Shown here piece by piece: positions 16,443 through 24,950 of a stretch of 64,000 bases of DNA. The translations under genes were made by a program, and so were the position numbers. The notes below the pieces were generated by a model. The model searched no databases, had not been told where the DNA came from, and saw only the letters and a list, made by a program, of their open reading frames with translations. Origin of the DNA: JAENWD01 sp964446605. GTDB taxonomy: Bacteria > Acidobacteriota > Vicinamibacteria > Vicinamibacterales > JAENWD01. The DNA is taken from NCBI GenBank assembly GCA_964446605.1, contig CAYUPN010000009.1, positions 3,582 to 67,581 on the forward strand, read 5' to 3'. Position 1 is the stretch's first letter; every line of letters begins with the position of its first letter.

Positions 16443-16560
16443 TAAACTCAGGCGCAGCTTACGGCGCGGCCGGGCTTGAACCGACGCGGTGGTCGGAAGT
16501 GGCGAGTGGCGTGATGCGATATGCGATAGGGGAGGGAGGCTGGACTGGAGGGGAGCGGTG

Positions 16561-16595
16561 CCTGCGGCGGCAGCATGCGGCGCCGCCGCCGCAGG
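16561..16595 (-). terminator. GC hairpin downstream of the beta-barrel gene
   Basis: An 11-base perfect stem (CCTGCGGCGGC, 16561-16571; GCCGCCGCAGG, 16585-16595) with a 13-base loop lies 11 bases past the stop of the minus-strand gene. It is probably that gene's terminator. Confidence 0.6.
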
Positions 16596-16606
16596 AGCTG
16601 ACTGGT

Positions 16607-17233
16607 CTAGTTGCCGAAGCGGAACGTCACGCCGACCGTCGCGCGCCAGAAGTCGAAATCGGCCAGCGCGAGATCGAAGTCGTCATCCGGCTCGTCGTCC
16701 TCGAGCGAGCGGAAGTACCGCACGTCGCCACGGATACCGATGTGGTCGGTGAAGTACCCGTGCAGGCCTGCGCCGACGTTGAAGCCCAGGTCGTTGGCGC
16801 TGAGCTCGTCGAAGAAATCACCGGCGTCGACATGCGTGCGGATGAGGCCGATTCCGCCGGAGCCGTAGGGCCGGATTCCCGCGCCCAGCTGCCCACCGAC
16901 CGGAATCCCGACCACGACGTTCCCCATGAGCGTGGTCACGTTGCTGTCGCCGAAGTCGAAGTCGCCCGCCGTGTTCTCGAAGAAGTTGGGCGCGTACCCG
17001 AAATCGACCTCCCAGCCGATGATGCCGCCGCCCATCCACCCGAGGGCGGCACCGAAGTTGACGCGCTGCTCGAATTCGTCGCCGAAGTCATCGACGTCGA
17101 CGAAGTCGGCGTCACCGCCGAAGTTCGCGCCGACGAACGGCGTGAGGTACCAATCGGCCGAGGCCCTGGTTGGCGCGGCCGCCATTCCGAACGCCACGAT
17201 CAGCGTGGCGAACAACAGCTTCCGGACATGCAT
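16607..17233 (-). CDS. Outer-membrane beta-barrel protein (OmpA/porin-like fold)
   Basis: A 208-residue protein starting at ATG 17233 behind a clear AAGGAGAG site. The signal peptide is about residues 1-25 (LLFATLIVAFGMAAAPTRASA). The mature protein alternates amphipathic strands: WYLTPFVGANFGG, WEVDFGYAPNFF, VVVGIPVGG, IRPYGSGGIGL, GVGAGLHGYF-like segments, ending in WRATVGVTFRFGN. This is the OMP_b-brl fold of about eight strands. The loops are rich in Asp and Phe (GDADFVDVDDFGDEFE). The role is probably structural or adhesive; no ligand is implied. Confidence 0.85.
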   Translation of the reverse strand: MHVRKLLFATLIVAFGMAAAPTRASADWYLTPFVGANFGGDADFVDVDDFGDEFEQRVNFGAALGWMGGGIIGWEVDFGYAPNFFENTAGDFDFGDSNVTTLMGNVVVGIPVGGQLGAGIRPYGSGGIGLIRTHVDAGDFFDELSANDLGFNVGAGLHGYFTDHIGIRGDVRYFRSLEDDEPDDDFDLALADFDFWRATVGVTFRFGN

Positions 17234-17538
17234 GAGGTCTCTCCTTCTTGAGCTGCGAACGGATCCTGGCTGGGCTCCAGGCTCTGCCGGGAACCCCGTG
17301 CGACGGATGAGCCGTACACGGCCAGGTCGGGAGCACGCCCGGTTCAATCGCAATTTGCATACCGGCAGGCCATTCCCGGTCGTTCGGGGGGCTGCGGCCT
17401 GCTCGACCGGAGAGAGTCCGGCGATTTGAAAGAATCGACATGGGCAGCTCGTGTATGCGAACTGCCGCCTCGAGTGCACGAGCTCGAGGATGGCGCGTCA
17501 GGGCGCCGCAGAGGTGTGGCTGAGCTCAGCGGGCCCGA
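17234..17538. other. Gene-free region upstream of the beta-barrel gene
   Basis: A 305-base gap between two minus-strand genes. It must carry the promoter of the beta-barrel gene, but no strong -35/-10 pair was found. A short palindromic element (CCTCGAG near 17468 and CTCGAGG near 17483) lies in it. No small gene with a ribosome-binding site was seen. Confidence 0.5.
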
Positions 17539-18288
17539 TCAGAGGTGACGGACCAACCACGGCACGGCGGCATCGGCCATCTCCGCTATCGCACCGGTGA
17601 ACCGGTGGTCGATGCCCGGAAGCGTGACGATCTCCGGCCGCCCGCCCGCGGCATGGCGGGCGTCCAGCGAGTCCTGCAGCGGGACGAGGTCGTCGGCATC
17701 GCCGTGCACGAGCAGCCACGGGATGCCGATGCGCGCGGCCTGCGGCAGCACAGACCCGATCCGGCGCGCATCCTCTGCCAGCGTGCGCGACCAGGGGCAG
17801 TCCGGCCGGCCGCTCATCGGCTCGCCGTACGCGAGGTGTCCGAAGCAGCGCTGCATGAACGCATGCACGTGCACCATGCCCGCCAGCGAGACGAGGCAGG
17901 CGATCCGGTCGTCCTCCGCCGCGCGCAGCACGCCGACCGCCCCGCCCATGCTGTGGCCGGCGTAGCCGATGCGCCGCACGCCCGCCGATGTCAGCGCGTC
18001 GATCACGGCGCCGAGGTCGGCCGCCTCCTTCGTGGGCGTCGCCTCCTCGAACGCGCCTTCGGACGCGCCGTTGCCGGCGAACGAGATGCGCAGCGAGGCG
18101 ATGCCAACCCGCGCCAGGCCGTCGGCGAGCGCGATCAGGTAAGGCCGGTCCTTGTTGGACGTGACGCCGTGCGCGATGATCACGGCCCTCTCCGGCGGGG
18201 AGGAGGACGAGCCGCCGCCCGTCGGGGTGAATGCCGTGTCGAGCCGCTCGCCGTGCGCGTTGCGGATTGCGTCGAACCGCCCCGTCAT
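17539..18288 (-). CDS. Alpha/beta hydrolase
   Basis: A 249-residue cytosolic hydrolase. The fold motifs are visible: AVIIAHGVTSNKDRPY (oxyanion HG), the nucleophile elbow GHSMGG (Ser about 117), the acid in LLVHGDADDLVP and the histidine in GIDHRF. It resembles the BAAT/esterase-like alpha/beta hydrolases; the substrate is unknown. The ATG overlaps the stop of the Tm-1-like gene (ATGA), so it is translated with the two Tm-1-type genes and may act on the same compound. Confidence 0.88.
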   Translation of the reverse strand: MTGRFDAIRNAHGERLDTAFTPTGGGSSSSPPERAVIIAHGVTSNKDRPYLIALADGLARVGIASLRISFAGNGASEGAFEEATPTKEAADLGAVIDALTSAGVRRIGYAGHSMGGAVGVLRAAEDDRIACLVSLAGMVHVHAFMQRCFGHLAYGEPMSGRPDCPWSRTLAEDARRIGSVLPQAARIGIPWLLVHGDADDLVPLQDSLDARHAAGGRPEIVTLPGIDHRFTGAIAEMADAAVPWLVRHL

Positions 18289-19523
18289 CGCCGCTCGATC
18301 AGGCCGATCAGCCGGTCGACCGCTTCGTCGACGAACGCCGGGTCCTCCGCATGCGCGTCGCGCTCGACGGTCGCGATGGTCTTCGGAACGCTCGCCTTCA
18401 GCGCGGCGAAGAACCTGGCGTCGCTCGCCGGATCGTTCAGCGGTCCTCCGGGCATCGCGTACCGCCCCGTGCCGCGCGCCGGGATCATCAGCACGGCGTT
18501 GCCGGTGGTGGCCTGCAGGCGGCGCCCCGCTTCACGCGCCACCTGACGGAGCTCCCGATCGTTCAGCCGCGGCGCGAGCACGACCTCGTTGTGCCAGACG
18601 TGGCGGTGCGTCTTCCAGCGCTCGGGCAGCACGTGCGGCGTCGACACGAGAATGCCGACGTGCTCCGCGCCCCCCGGCACGATCACCTGCGGCAGCCCGA
18701 GCCGGCCCGCGACGGTCAGCCGGTCCGGTCCGCCGGCGCGGAGCCCGTGGAACAGCTCGTCGCTGATCTCGCCCATCGCGTAGTCGAACACCGCGCCGAT
18801 GAGCCCCTGCTGCATCATCTGCTCCATGGCGCGGCCGCCGGTGCCGACGGCGTGAAACACGATCGTCTCGTAGCCCCGCTTCGCGAACCGCTCCTGTGCG
18901 TGCATCGTCCCCTGCGTCAGCACGCCGAGATTCGAGATGCCCACGAGCGGACGATCCGCGCGCCGGCGGACGGCACGCCGCCGGCCGCGCGCGCGCGCCA
19001 TGCCCCAGGCCGCACCGGCGGCGCTGGTCAGGACCTGCCGCATGAACGCGTTGAGTCCGAGGATGTCGGCCACCGAGAACATCATCGTGATGTCGGAGAT
19101 CCCGACATACGACGACGTGTCGCCGGAGGCGACCGTCGAGACCATGATCTTGGGCAGCCCGTAGGGCAGCGCGCGCATGATCATCGTGCAGATGGCCGTG
19201 CCCTGCAGGCCGCCGAGTCCGACGACGCCATCGAGCTCACCCGCGTCGAGCCTGCGGCGGAGGATCGCGGTGGCGCCGGCGGCCATCACCGGCTGGGCGG
19301 CCTCGCGGGTCGGCGCGACGCGCAGCCTCGAGAGCGGCGTGCCGCCGGCGCGCGCGATCTGCGCACGCGTGACGTCGGCGCGCACGGCCGGCGTGCCCAG
19401 CACGCCGAGGTCGACCAGCAGCGGGCGCGCGCCCAGCGCCGCGAGGCGGTCGCGGAGAAAGCCGGCTTCCTGGCCCTTCGTGTCGAGCGTGGCGAGAACG
19501 GCGATGACGGGGGGCACGGGCAC
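18285..19523 (-). CDS. Tm-1-like ATP-binding domain protein (UPF0261)
   Basis: A 412-residue protein of the UPF0261 family, equivalent to the N-terminal half of tomato Tm-1. It opens with IAVLATLDTKGQEAGFLRDRL and contains GLGGLQGTAICTMIM, PYGLPKIMVSTVASGDTSSYVG and FHAVGTGGRAMEQMMQQG, the phosphate- and nucleotide-binding loops of the family. GTG 19523 is used; GTG 19517 has better spacing from a GAAGCGAG site. It lies 6 bases after the PEP-hydrolase-type gene, which corresponds to the other half of Tm-1. The bacterial function is unknown. Confidence 0.88.
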   Translation of the reverse strand: MPVPPVIAVLATLDTKGQEAGFLRDRLAALGARPLLVDLGVLGTPAVRADVTRAQIARAGGTPLSRLRVAPTREAAQPVMAAGATAILRRRLDAGELDGVVGLGGLQGTAICTMIMRALPYGLPKIMVSTVASGDTSSYVGISDITMMFSVADILGLNAFMRQVLTSAAGAAWGMARARGRRRAVRRRADRPLVGISNLGVLTQGTMHAQERFAKRGYETIVFHAVGTGGRAMEQMMQQGLIGAVFDYAMGEISDELFHGLRAGGPDRLTVAGRLGLPQVIVPGGAEHVGILVSTPHVLPERWKTHRHVWHNEVVLAPRLNDRELRQVAREAGRRLQATTGNAVLMIPARGTGRYAMPGGPLNDPASDARFFAALKASVPKTIATVERDAHAEDPAFVDEAVDRLIGLIERR

Positions 19524-19529
19524 CTCGCT

Positions 19530-20393
19530 TCAGCCGCGGTTCCGGAACCGCAGGGCCGCAAACGTCCGGGCGGTCTCGAGCACCGCGCGCTCGATGGGGA
19601 TGCGCTCGGTCGACGATCCGGTCCAGAAGCCGTCGCACGACGTGTGGTCGAGCATGTACTGCGCGTCCTCCGGCGTTTCCATCGCCGCGCCGTGCGCGAC
19701 GAGGATCACGTCCGGCTTGATGCGCCGGAGGCGCTGGCACACCGCGTCGGTGCGGGCCGCGGTCTGCTCGATCGTCTCGCCCGAGTCGTAGCCCTTCAGC
19801 CCGCCCCTGGTCGTCCCCGCGTGGAAGCAGAAGACGTCCGGCTGGGCCTCTTCCACGACGCGGAGGCTGTCCTCCTCGTCGAAGGCGAGCCCGATGCTGA
19901 CCATGTCCATCGTGCGGGCGAGTGTCAGCATGTCGATCTCGTGCTGCAGCGTGATCCCGGCGCTCGTCAGCACGCGGAACAGGTTGCTGTCCTTGTCGAC
20001 GTACGAGATGGAGGGCCCGATGTTCGAGACCGCGACCACCCCCATCGCCTTGCACTGCTCGAGCACCATCGTCATGTCGCGCAGCGGGTCGTTGGCGTTC
20101 AGGCAGGCGCAGACGAACGCGTCCCCCTTCATCGCCGGGAGGATGTCCTCCCGCGTGTAGTCGAGCGTCTGCCGGTTCGAGTCGAGGATCGGCCAGAGCA
20201 TCGCCATCGTTCCCATCCCATTCGCGCGCAGGCGGGCGCCGGAGAACGTATTGACGCAGTCGACGCCGGCACGCTCGAGCAGCTGGGCGACGAGGCCGCT
20301 GCCGGCGCTGGCGATGAAGATGGGGAGGCGCTGATCAATCTTGCGCCGCAGTTTCTGGAGGATCTCGGCTCTGGACGTACGCGGGACGATCAC
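19530..20393 (-). CDS. Phosphoenolpyruvate hydrolase family TIM-barrel protein
   Basis: A 287-residue protein of the PEP_hydrolase family (PF09370), equivalent to the C-terminal barrel of plant Tm-1. Diagnostic segments: SRAEILQKLRRKI, IFIASAGSGLVAQ, VCACLNANDPL, AVSNIGPSI and FCFHAGTTRGG. GTG 20393 was chosen because GAGGAG lies about 12 bases upstream; GTG 20426 would add 11 residues. The enzymatic reaction is inferred only from the mcrA-like family relationship. Together with the UPF0261 gene downstream it forms a split Tm-1. Confidence 0.88.
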   Translation of the reverse strand: MIVPRTSRAEILQKLRRKIDQRLPIFIASAGSGLVAQLLERAGVDCVNTFSGARLRANGMGTMAMLWPILDSNRQTLDYTREDILPAMKGDAFVCACLNANDPLRDMTMVLEQCKAMGVVAVSNIGPSISYVDKDSNLFRVLTSAGITLQHEIDMLTLARTMDMVSIGLAFDEEDSLRVVEEAQPDVFCFHAGTTRGGLKGYDSGETIEQTAARTDAVCQRLRRIKPDVILVAHGAAMETPEDAQYMLDHTSCDGFWTGSSTERIPIERAVLETARTFAALRFRNRG

Positions 20394-20426
20394 GGGTCGG
20401 CAGCTCCTCGGGTCGGGACGAGACAC

Positions 20427-20442
20427 GCCGGCCGCGGCCGGC
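20427..20442. promoter_or_regulatory. 16-base perfect palindrome GCCGGCCGCGGCCGGC
   Basis: A self-complementary GC palindrome lies between the PEBP gene and the PEP-hydrolase-type gene (both minus), about 35 bases upstream of the latter's start. It could be an operator or the tail of a terminator; the sequence does not decide between them. Confidence 0.35.
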
Positions 20443-20515
20443 AGGATACCTGCTGGATTCTCTCAGATCTCAGCCGTGGATGTCCGCCCGATGTGGCAGG
20501 AGCGCTCCGGCGCGA

Positions 20516-21004
20516 TCAGGCGCGTCCGCCCGCTTCCTTCTGATACGTCCCCATGAGCGTGGCCTGGGCGAGCACGTGGCCTTCCATCGCGCGATCGACG
20601 TCCGCGCGCGTGGCGCGACCGAGATCGCCGAGGGGCCGGTCGAGGGCGAACAGCCGGAAGAAGTAGCGATGCCGCCCGATTGGGGGGCACGGGCCGCCGT
20701 ACTCCGCGCGCTGCCAGTCGTTCAGTCCGACGCGCGTGCCGGCCGGCAGCTTCGCGCCCCCGGCTCCCTCCGGCAGACCGCGAAGCGTCGCGGGAAGGTC
20801 GTAGAGCACCCAGTGCACCCACGTGCGCTGGGGCGCTGCCGGGTCCGGCGCATCGGGGTCGTCGACGATGAGCGCGAAGGCGGCCGTGCCGTCCGGCGGA
20901 TCGGTCCACGACAGGCCCGGCGATACGTCGTCGCCTTCGCACGTGAACCTCCGCGGGATGGATCCGTCTTCTGAGAGGTGAGGAGACGTGAGCTGGAAGG
21001 CCAT
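20516..21004 (-). CDS. YbhB/YbcL family Raf kinase inhibitor-like (PEBP) protein
   Basis: A 162-residue protein. ATG 21004 is preceded by GGGGAGGG at good spacing. The PEBP ligand-pocket motifs are present: IPRRFTCEGDDVSPGLSW (residues 15-32), ALIVDDPDAPDP (conserved DPDxP), WVHWVLYDLP and GPCPPIGRHRYFFRLFALD. Bacterial YbhB-type proteins bind phosphorylated head groups; the physiological role is unclear. The gene is divergent from the Ser/Thr kinase at 21180, with overlapping upstream regions. Confidence 0.92.
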   Translation of the reverse strand: MAFQLTSPHLSEDGSIPRRFTCEGDDVSPGLSWTDPPDGTAAFALIVDDPDAPDPAAPQRTWVHWVLYDLPATLRGLPEGAGGAKLPAGTRVGLNDWQRAEYGGPCPPIGRHRYFFRLFALDRPLGDLGRATRADVDRAMEGHVLAQATLMGTYQKEAGGRA

Positions 21005-21179
21005 GGACACCCTCCCCGACCGCGCAGGGGTGTGTTCGGGCAGGTGCCCGGATTCGCATCGATCCGGGCGGTCCGGCCACGGTCGCATCCGGACCATGAA
21101 TCCGCCTGAACGCGCCCTGGACGGGGGCTTGCGCCGGGACAGCGCGCGCAGTACGCTCGCTTCTTCCAGTCGGCACGCC

Positions 21180-23381
21180 GTGCAAACCATAGGCCGCTAC
21201 GAAGTCGCCGAGAAGCTGGGCGAGGGAGGCATGGGGACGGTCTACAAGGCCTATGATCCCCTGCTGGCCCGGGTCGTCGCGGTCAAGGTCATCTCCGGGC
21301 AGCTCGACAGCCAGCCCGAACAGCGGGAGCGCTTCTTCCGCGAAGCGCGCGCCGCAGCCCAGCTGTCGCACCCGAACATCATCACGATCTACGACCTCGG
21401 CGAGCAGGACGGCAAGCCGTTCCTCGCGATGGAGTACCTCGTCGGGCGCGATCTCGACGCGCGCATGCATGCGCCGGAAGGGATGGCGCTCGCGCGCAAG
21501 GTCGAGATCGCCATGGCGATCTGCCAGGGGCTCGCGCATGCACACGCCTGCGGCGTCGTGCACCGGGACATCAAGCCCGCCAACGTCTTCCTCGCGAACG
21601 ACGGCGCCGTCAAGCTGCTCGACTTCGGCCTCGCGCGCCTCATCACCTCCGAGCTGACGCGCAGCAACATGATGCTCGGGACGCTCAACTACATGGCGCC
21701 CGAGCAGCTGCGCGCCGAGCGCACGGATCACCGCGCCGACATCTTCTCCCTGGGCGTCGTGCTCTACGAGCTGCTCAGCGGCAAGAAGCCCTTCCAGGGG
21801 GATTCGTTCGCTTCGACGATGTACAAGATCCTCCAGGAGACACCCGAGCCGCTCGACCGGATCGACGCGAGCCTGCCGGCACAGCTCACGACGGTCGTGG
21901 ACCGCGCGCTGGCGAAGGCGCGGGACGATCGGTACCAGAGCGTCCTGGATCTCCTGCGGGATCTCGAAGCGGCGTACGAGACGCTGCGCGGCGCCGACCG
22001 CCGCGTCATCGAGCGCGTCGAGACGGCGCTGGCGACCGCCGGACCGCCGCGGCCTCCCTCCGGATCGCATCCGGACGCGCAGACGATGGCGGACGTCACG
22101 GCACCGATGGTGTACGGACCGGGCTCGCCGCGCACGCCGACGCCCTCGCCCTCGGCTGCCACGCCGCCCGCGGCATCGCCGGGATCCGTGACCACGACGG
22201 CGCATCTGCGCAAGCCCGTGGTCGCGACCGCGGCGTTGGGGATCATCGGGGTCTCGCTCGGGGCGATGTTCTACTTCGCGCGATCCGACACCTCCGACCC
22301 GATCGAGCCGGAGCAGGGGGCCCCCGCATCCGCCCTGATCGTCCCGGCGCCGGAGCCGGCGCCCGCGCCGCCCCCCCCCACCACGCCGGCGCCGGAGGCG
22401 ACGGAGGAACGGGCCGCCGACGGCAGCCCGCCGGGTACGGTGGCGAGTGCTCCCGCGCCCGAGCGGCCCGAGCCCGATCCCCGTCAGGCGAACGCGGCAC
22501 GCGCGTCGCGGATGATGCGCGAGGCGCAGTCGCTGTTCGATGCGCGACGGTACGAGGATGCGGCGCGCGCCGCCGGCCAGGTGCTGGGTCTCGATCGCAC
22601 GCATGCCGACGCGCGGGCGCTGCTCGCCCGCATCGCCGCCATCGAAGGCGCGCACGCGGCGCGCTCACGAGGCGCCATGGACGAGGCGCGCGAAGAGGCG
22701 CTCGGCGCGCAGGCGCCCGACCTGGTCCCGCAGCTGTTCGAGTCCGCCGAGCGCCAGGCGGAGAGCGCACGGGCAGCCGAATCCGATCGCCGCTTCACCG
22801 CGGCGGCGGCGCGGTTCGACGCCGCGGCCGCGCTGTACAGCTCCGCGGCGGCGGCGGCGAAGCGCGAAGCCGAGACGCGCGCCGCACGGGCGCGCGACGA
22901 AGAGGACGCGCGCCGCCGGCAGCAGCAGCAGGAGGAGGCGCTTCGACAGCGCGACGAGCAGGCCCGCCGGGAGCGGGAGGCTGTCGCCGTCCGCACCCCA
23001 CCGCCGGCGCCCGCTCCGGCGCCGCCGCCTCCGGCCGCACCCGCCGCCGAGGAGCTCATCGCCGGCGTCGTCGGCCGCTACGTGCGCGCGCTCGAGGGGC
23101 GCGACATCGGCGCGCTGCGCACGATCTGGCCCGGCCTGTCGGGCGCCGCTCTGGCCGCCATCGAGAACGATTTCGCCAACGCCCGGGCCATCGACGTGGC
23201 GTTCTCCGACAGTCACATCGAGGTCCGCGGCGCGTCGGCGACGGTCACCGGTCTCCGCCGCTACGGCCTGCACACGCGCGACGGCCAGCAACTGCGCAGC
23301 GAGACACGGACGACGATCGCGCTGCGCCAGGCCAACGGCGGCTGGGTGATCGAGTCGATCCGTCACCAACCGGTCAACTGA
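21180..23381 (+). CDS. Membrane Ser/Thr protein kinase with C-terminal NTF2-like domain
   Basis: A 733-residue kinase. GTG 21180 is preferred because the protein then starts directly with QTIGRYEVAEKLGEGG, as in relatives; ATG 21096 would add 28 residues, and neither has a clear ribosome-binding site. Kinase domain residues 7-270: GEGGMG loop 14-19, K36, HRDIKPAN 128-135, DFG 148-150. A Pro/Thr/Ser-rich stretch precedes one membrane helix (about 346-366), then a Pro/Ala linker, TPR-like helices, a Gln/Arg coiled coil and a final NTF2/SnoaL-like domain (about 625-733). The kinase is cytosolic and the C-terminal sensor extracytoplasmic. Confidence 0.9.
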   Translation: MQTIGRYEVAEKLGEGGMGTVYKAYDPLLARVVAVKVISGQLDSQPEQRERFFREARAAAQLSHPNIITIYDLGEQDGKPFLAMEYLVGRDLDARMHAPEGMALARKVEIAMAICQGLAHAHACGVVHRDIKPANVFLANDGAVKLLDFGLARLITSELTRSNMMLGTLNYMAPEQLRAERTDHRADIFSLGVVLYELLSGKKPFQGDSFASTMYKILQETPEPLDRIDASLPAQLTTVVDRALAKARDDRYQSVLDLLRDLEAAYETLRGADRRVIERVETALATAGPPRPPSGSHPDAQTMADVTAPMVYGPGSPRTPTPSPSAATPPAASPGSVTTTAHLRKPVVATAALGIIGVSLGAMFYFARSDTSDPIEPEQGAPASALIVPAPEPAPAPPPPTTPAPEATEERAADGSPPGTVASAPAPERPEPDPRQANAARASRMMREAQSLFDARRYEDAARAAGQVLGLDRTHADARALLARIAAIEGAHAARSRGAMDEAREEALGAQAPDLVPQLFESAERQAESARAAESDRRFTAAAARFDAAAALYSSAAAAAKREAETRAARARDEEDARRRQQQQEEALRQRDEQARREREAVAVRTPPPAPAPAPPPPAAPAAEELIAGVVGRYVRALEGRDIGALRTIWPGLSGAALAAIENDFANARAIDVAFSDSHIEVRGASATVTGLRRYGLHTRDGQQLRSETRTTIALRQANGGWVIESIRHQPVN

Positions 23382-23448
23382 GACACGCGGGCCCGCCGAG
23401 CGCGGTCCCATCGAACATCGCGGGCCGTCCGGCCCCGGGGAGTACGCC

Positions 23449-24771
23449 ATGAGCCGAGTGGTCCCGATGCTGCTGCTGATGCTGGTGACCGCGGCCCCCG
23501 CCGCGGCGCAGTCCGCGTCGCCGCCGACGCTGGCGCAAATCTTCCAGGAGCTGTTCGGGCCCAACGGGCTGGTGGTGAGCAGCGAGGATGTGCTGCCGGA
23601 CGGGTCCACGCACTCCGCGCACTTCAACGCCGGCTTCCAGTCGAACTTCACGCAGTTCAACACGGCGCTCGCCGGCCAGCTGACCAGCCTGCCGCTGCCG
23701 TCGCCGGCGTCGGGGTTCACGTACAGCTTCGACGCGGCGACGGGGACGTTCGTGCGCACGACGCGGAGCTTCGGTCCGATCCTGAGCGACCGCGCCGAGA
23801 CGATCGGCCGCGGGCGCATGGCCTTCGGGTACAACTTCCAGTACTTCTCCTTCGACCGGCTCGAGGGACAGGACCTGAGCCGCATTCCCGCCGTGTTCAC
23901 GCACGACGACTCGCAGCTGGGCGGGGGACGCACCGACGTCGTGACGACGCGCAACAGCATCGAGGCGTCCGTGGGGCAGTGGACCGGCGCGCTGACCTAC
24001 GGGTTGACCGATCGGCTCGACATCGCGATTGCCGTGCCGGTGATCCACACGACGCTGAACGTCACCTCGGCGGCGACGATCGAGCGCATCGGCACGGGCG
24101 AGGCGCACGACATCCACTTCTTCCGCGACCCGGACGCGCCGGGCGGCATCGGATCGAACCGGACGTTCACCTCGTCGGGCAGCGCGAGCGGGATCGGGGA
24201 CATGATCCTGCGGGTGAAGAGCTCGGTCATGCGCGAGGGGCCGCGTGCGCTCGCCGTGGGACTCGACGCCCGTCTGCCCACCGGCGACGAGCGCAACCTG
24301 CTGGGCGCCGGGGCCTACGGCATCCGCCCCTTCGTGGTGTACTCGGCGTCCTACCGCCGGCTCGCCCCGCATCTCAATCTGGCCTACGCCTGGAACGGCG
24401 ACAGCGTGCTGGCCGGCAATCCCGCCACCGGCGAGAAGGGCGACGTGCCCGATCAGCTGCACGTGTCCGCCGGTACGGACATCGGCGTGAACGATCGGTT
24501 CAGCATGACGGTGGACGTGCTCGGCCGGCGTCTCATCGACTCGCCGCGCGTGCTCTTCGAATCGCGAACGTTCGTCGGCCCGGTCAGGACGGCGACCTTC
24601 GACGACCTCGTCTTCGGGCGCGGCTCGTTCTGGTCGACCTCCGTGGCCGTGGGCTTCAAGGCGAATCCGGTCGGCCGCCTGCTCGTGGACTTCAACCTGC
24701 GCTTCTCGACGCAGGACAACGGCCTGACCGATCGCGTGACGCCGCTGCTCGGCATCGAGTACGGATTCTGA
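23449..24771 (+). CDS. Outer-membrane barrel protein (phenol-pathway transporter-like)
   Basis: A 440-residue exported protein. The signal peptide is about residues 1-21 (VVPMLLLMLVTAAPAAAQ). The mature part alternates beta strands (MAFGYNFQYFSFDRL, WTGALTYGLTDRLDIAIAVPVIH, VGLDARLPTGDERNLLG, GIRPFVVYSASYRRLAPHLNLAY) and ends in LLGIEYGF with terminal Phe. This arrangement matches the MetA-phenol-pathway/transporter family of outer-membrane barrels; no substrate can be assigned. It lies 67 bases after the kinase gene on the same strand, and a period-7 repeat follows its stop. Confidence 0.75.
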   Translation: MSRVVPMLLLMLVTAAPAAAQSASPPTLAQIFQELFGPNGLVVSSEDVLPDGSTHSAHFNAGFQSNFTQFNTALAGQLTSLPLPSPASGFTYSFDAATGTFVRTTRSFGPILSDRAETIGRGRMAFGYNFQYFSFDRLEGQDLSRIPAVFTHDDSQLGGGRTDVVTTRNSIEASVGQWTGALTYGLTDRLDIAIAVPVIHTTLNVTSAATIERIGTGEAHDIHFFRDPDAPGGIGSNRTFTSSGSASGIGDMILRVKSSVMREGPRALAVGLDARLPTGDERNLLGAGAYGIRPFVVYSASYRRLAPHLNLAYAWNGDSVLAGNPATGEKGDVPDQLHVSAGTDIGVNDRFSMTVDVLGRRLIDSPRVLFESRTFVGPVRTATFDDLVFGRGSFWSTSVAVGFKANPVGRLLVDFNLRFSTQDNGLTDRVTPLLGIEYGF

Positions 24772-24950
24772 GTTGGGCCTTGGGCTCTGGGCCTTCGGGC
24801 CTTCGGCCCTGGGCCTTGGGCTGGCCTTCGGCCTTCGGCGGGCCTTGGGCTCTGGACCTTGGGCGTTGGGCGGTTCCGGATGCGTGGCGGCATCAGGGCT
24901 CAGCCGGTTGACGCCCGCTGTCACGGTTAGGCTTTGGGCGTTGGGTGTCT
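24772..24950. repeat. Period-7 repeat, unit TTGGGCY and variants
   Basis: A degenerate run of heptamer-like units (TTGGGCC, TTGGGCT, CTGGGCC, TTCGGGC) starts one base after the barrel gene stop and reaches the end of the YdcF gene, in the same family as 4576-4656. Direct and inverted GGCC-centred matches could also fold into GC hairpins between these convergent genes. Confidence 0.8.

Noticed and set aside
18231..20543. A 770-codon plus-strand frame through the Tm-1-like genes
   Set aside because: Shadow of the minus-strand coding genes; composition is shadow-like and no motifs are visible.
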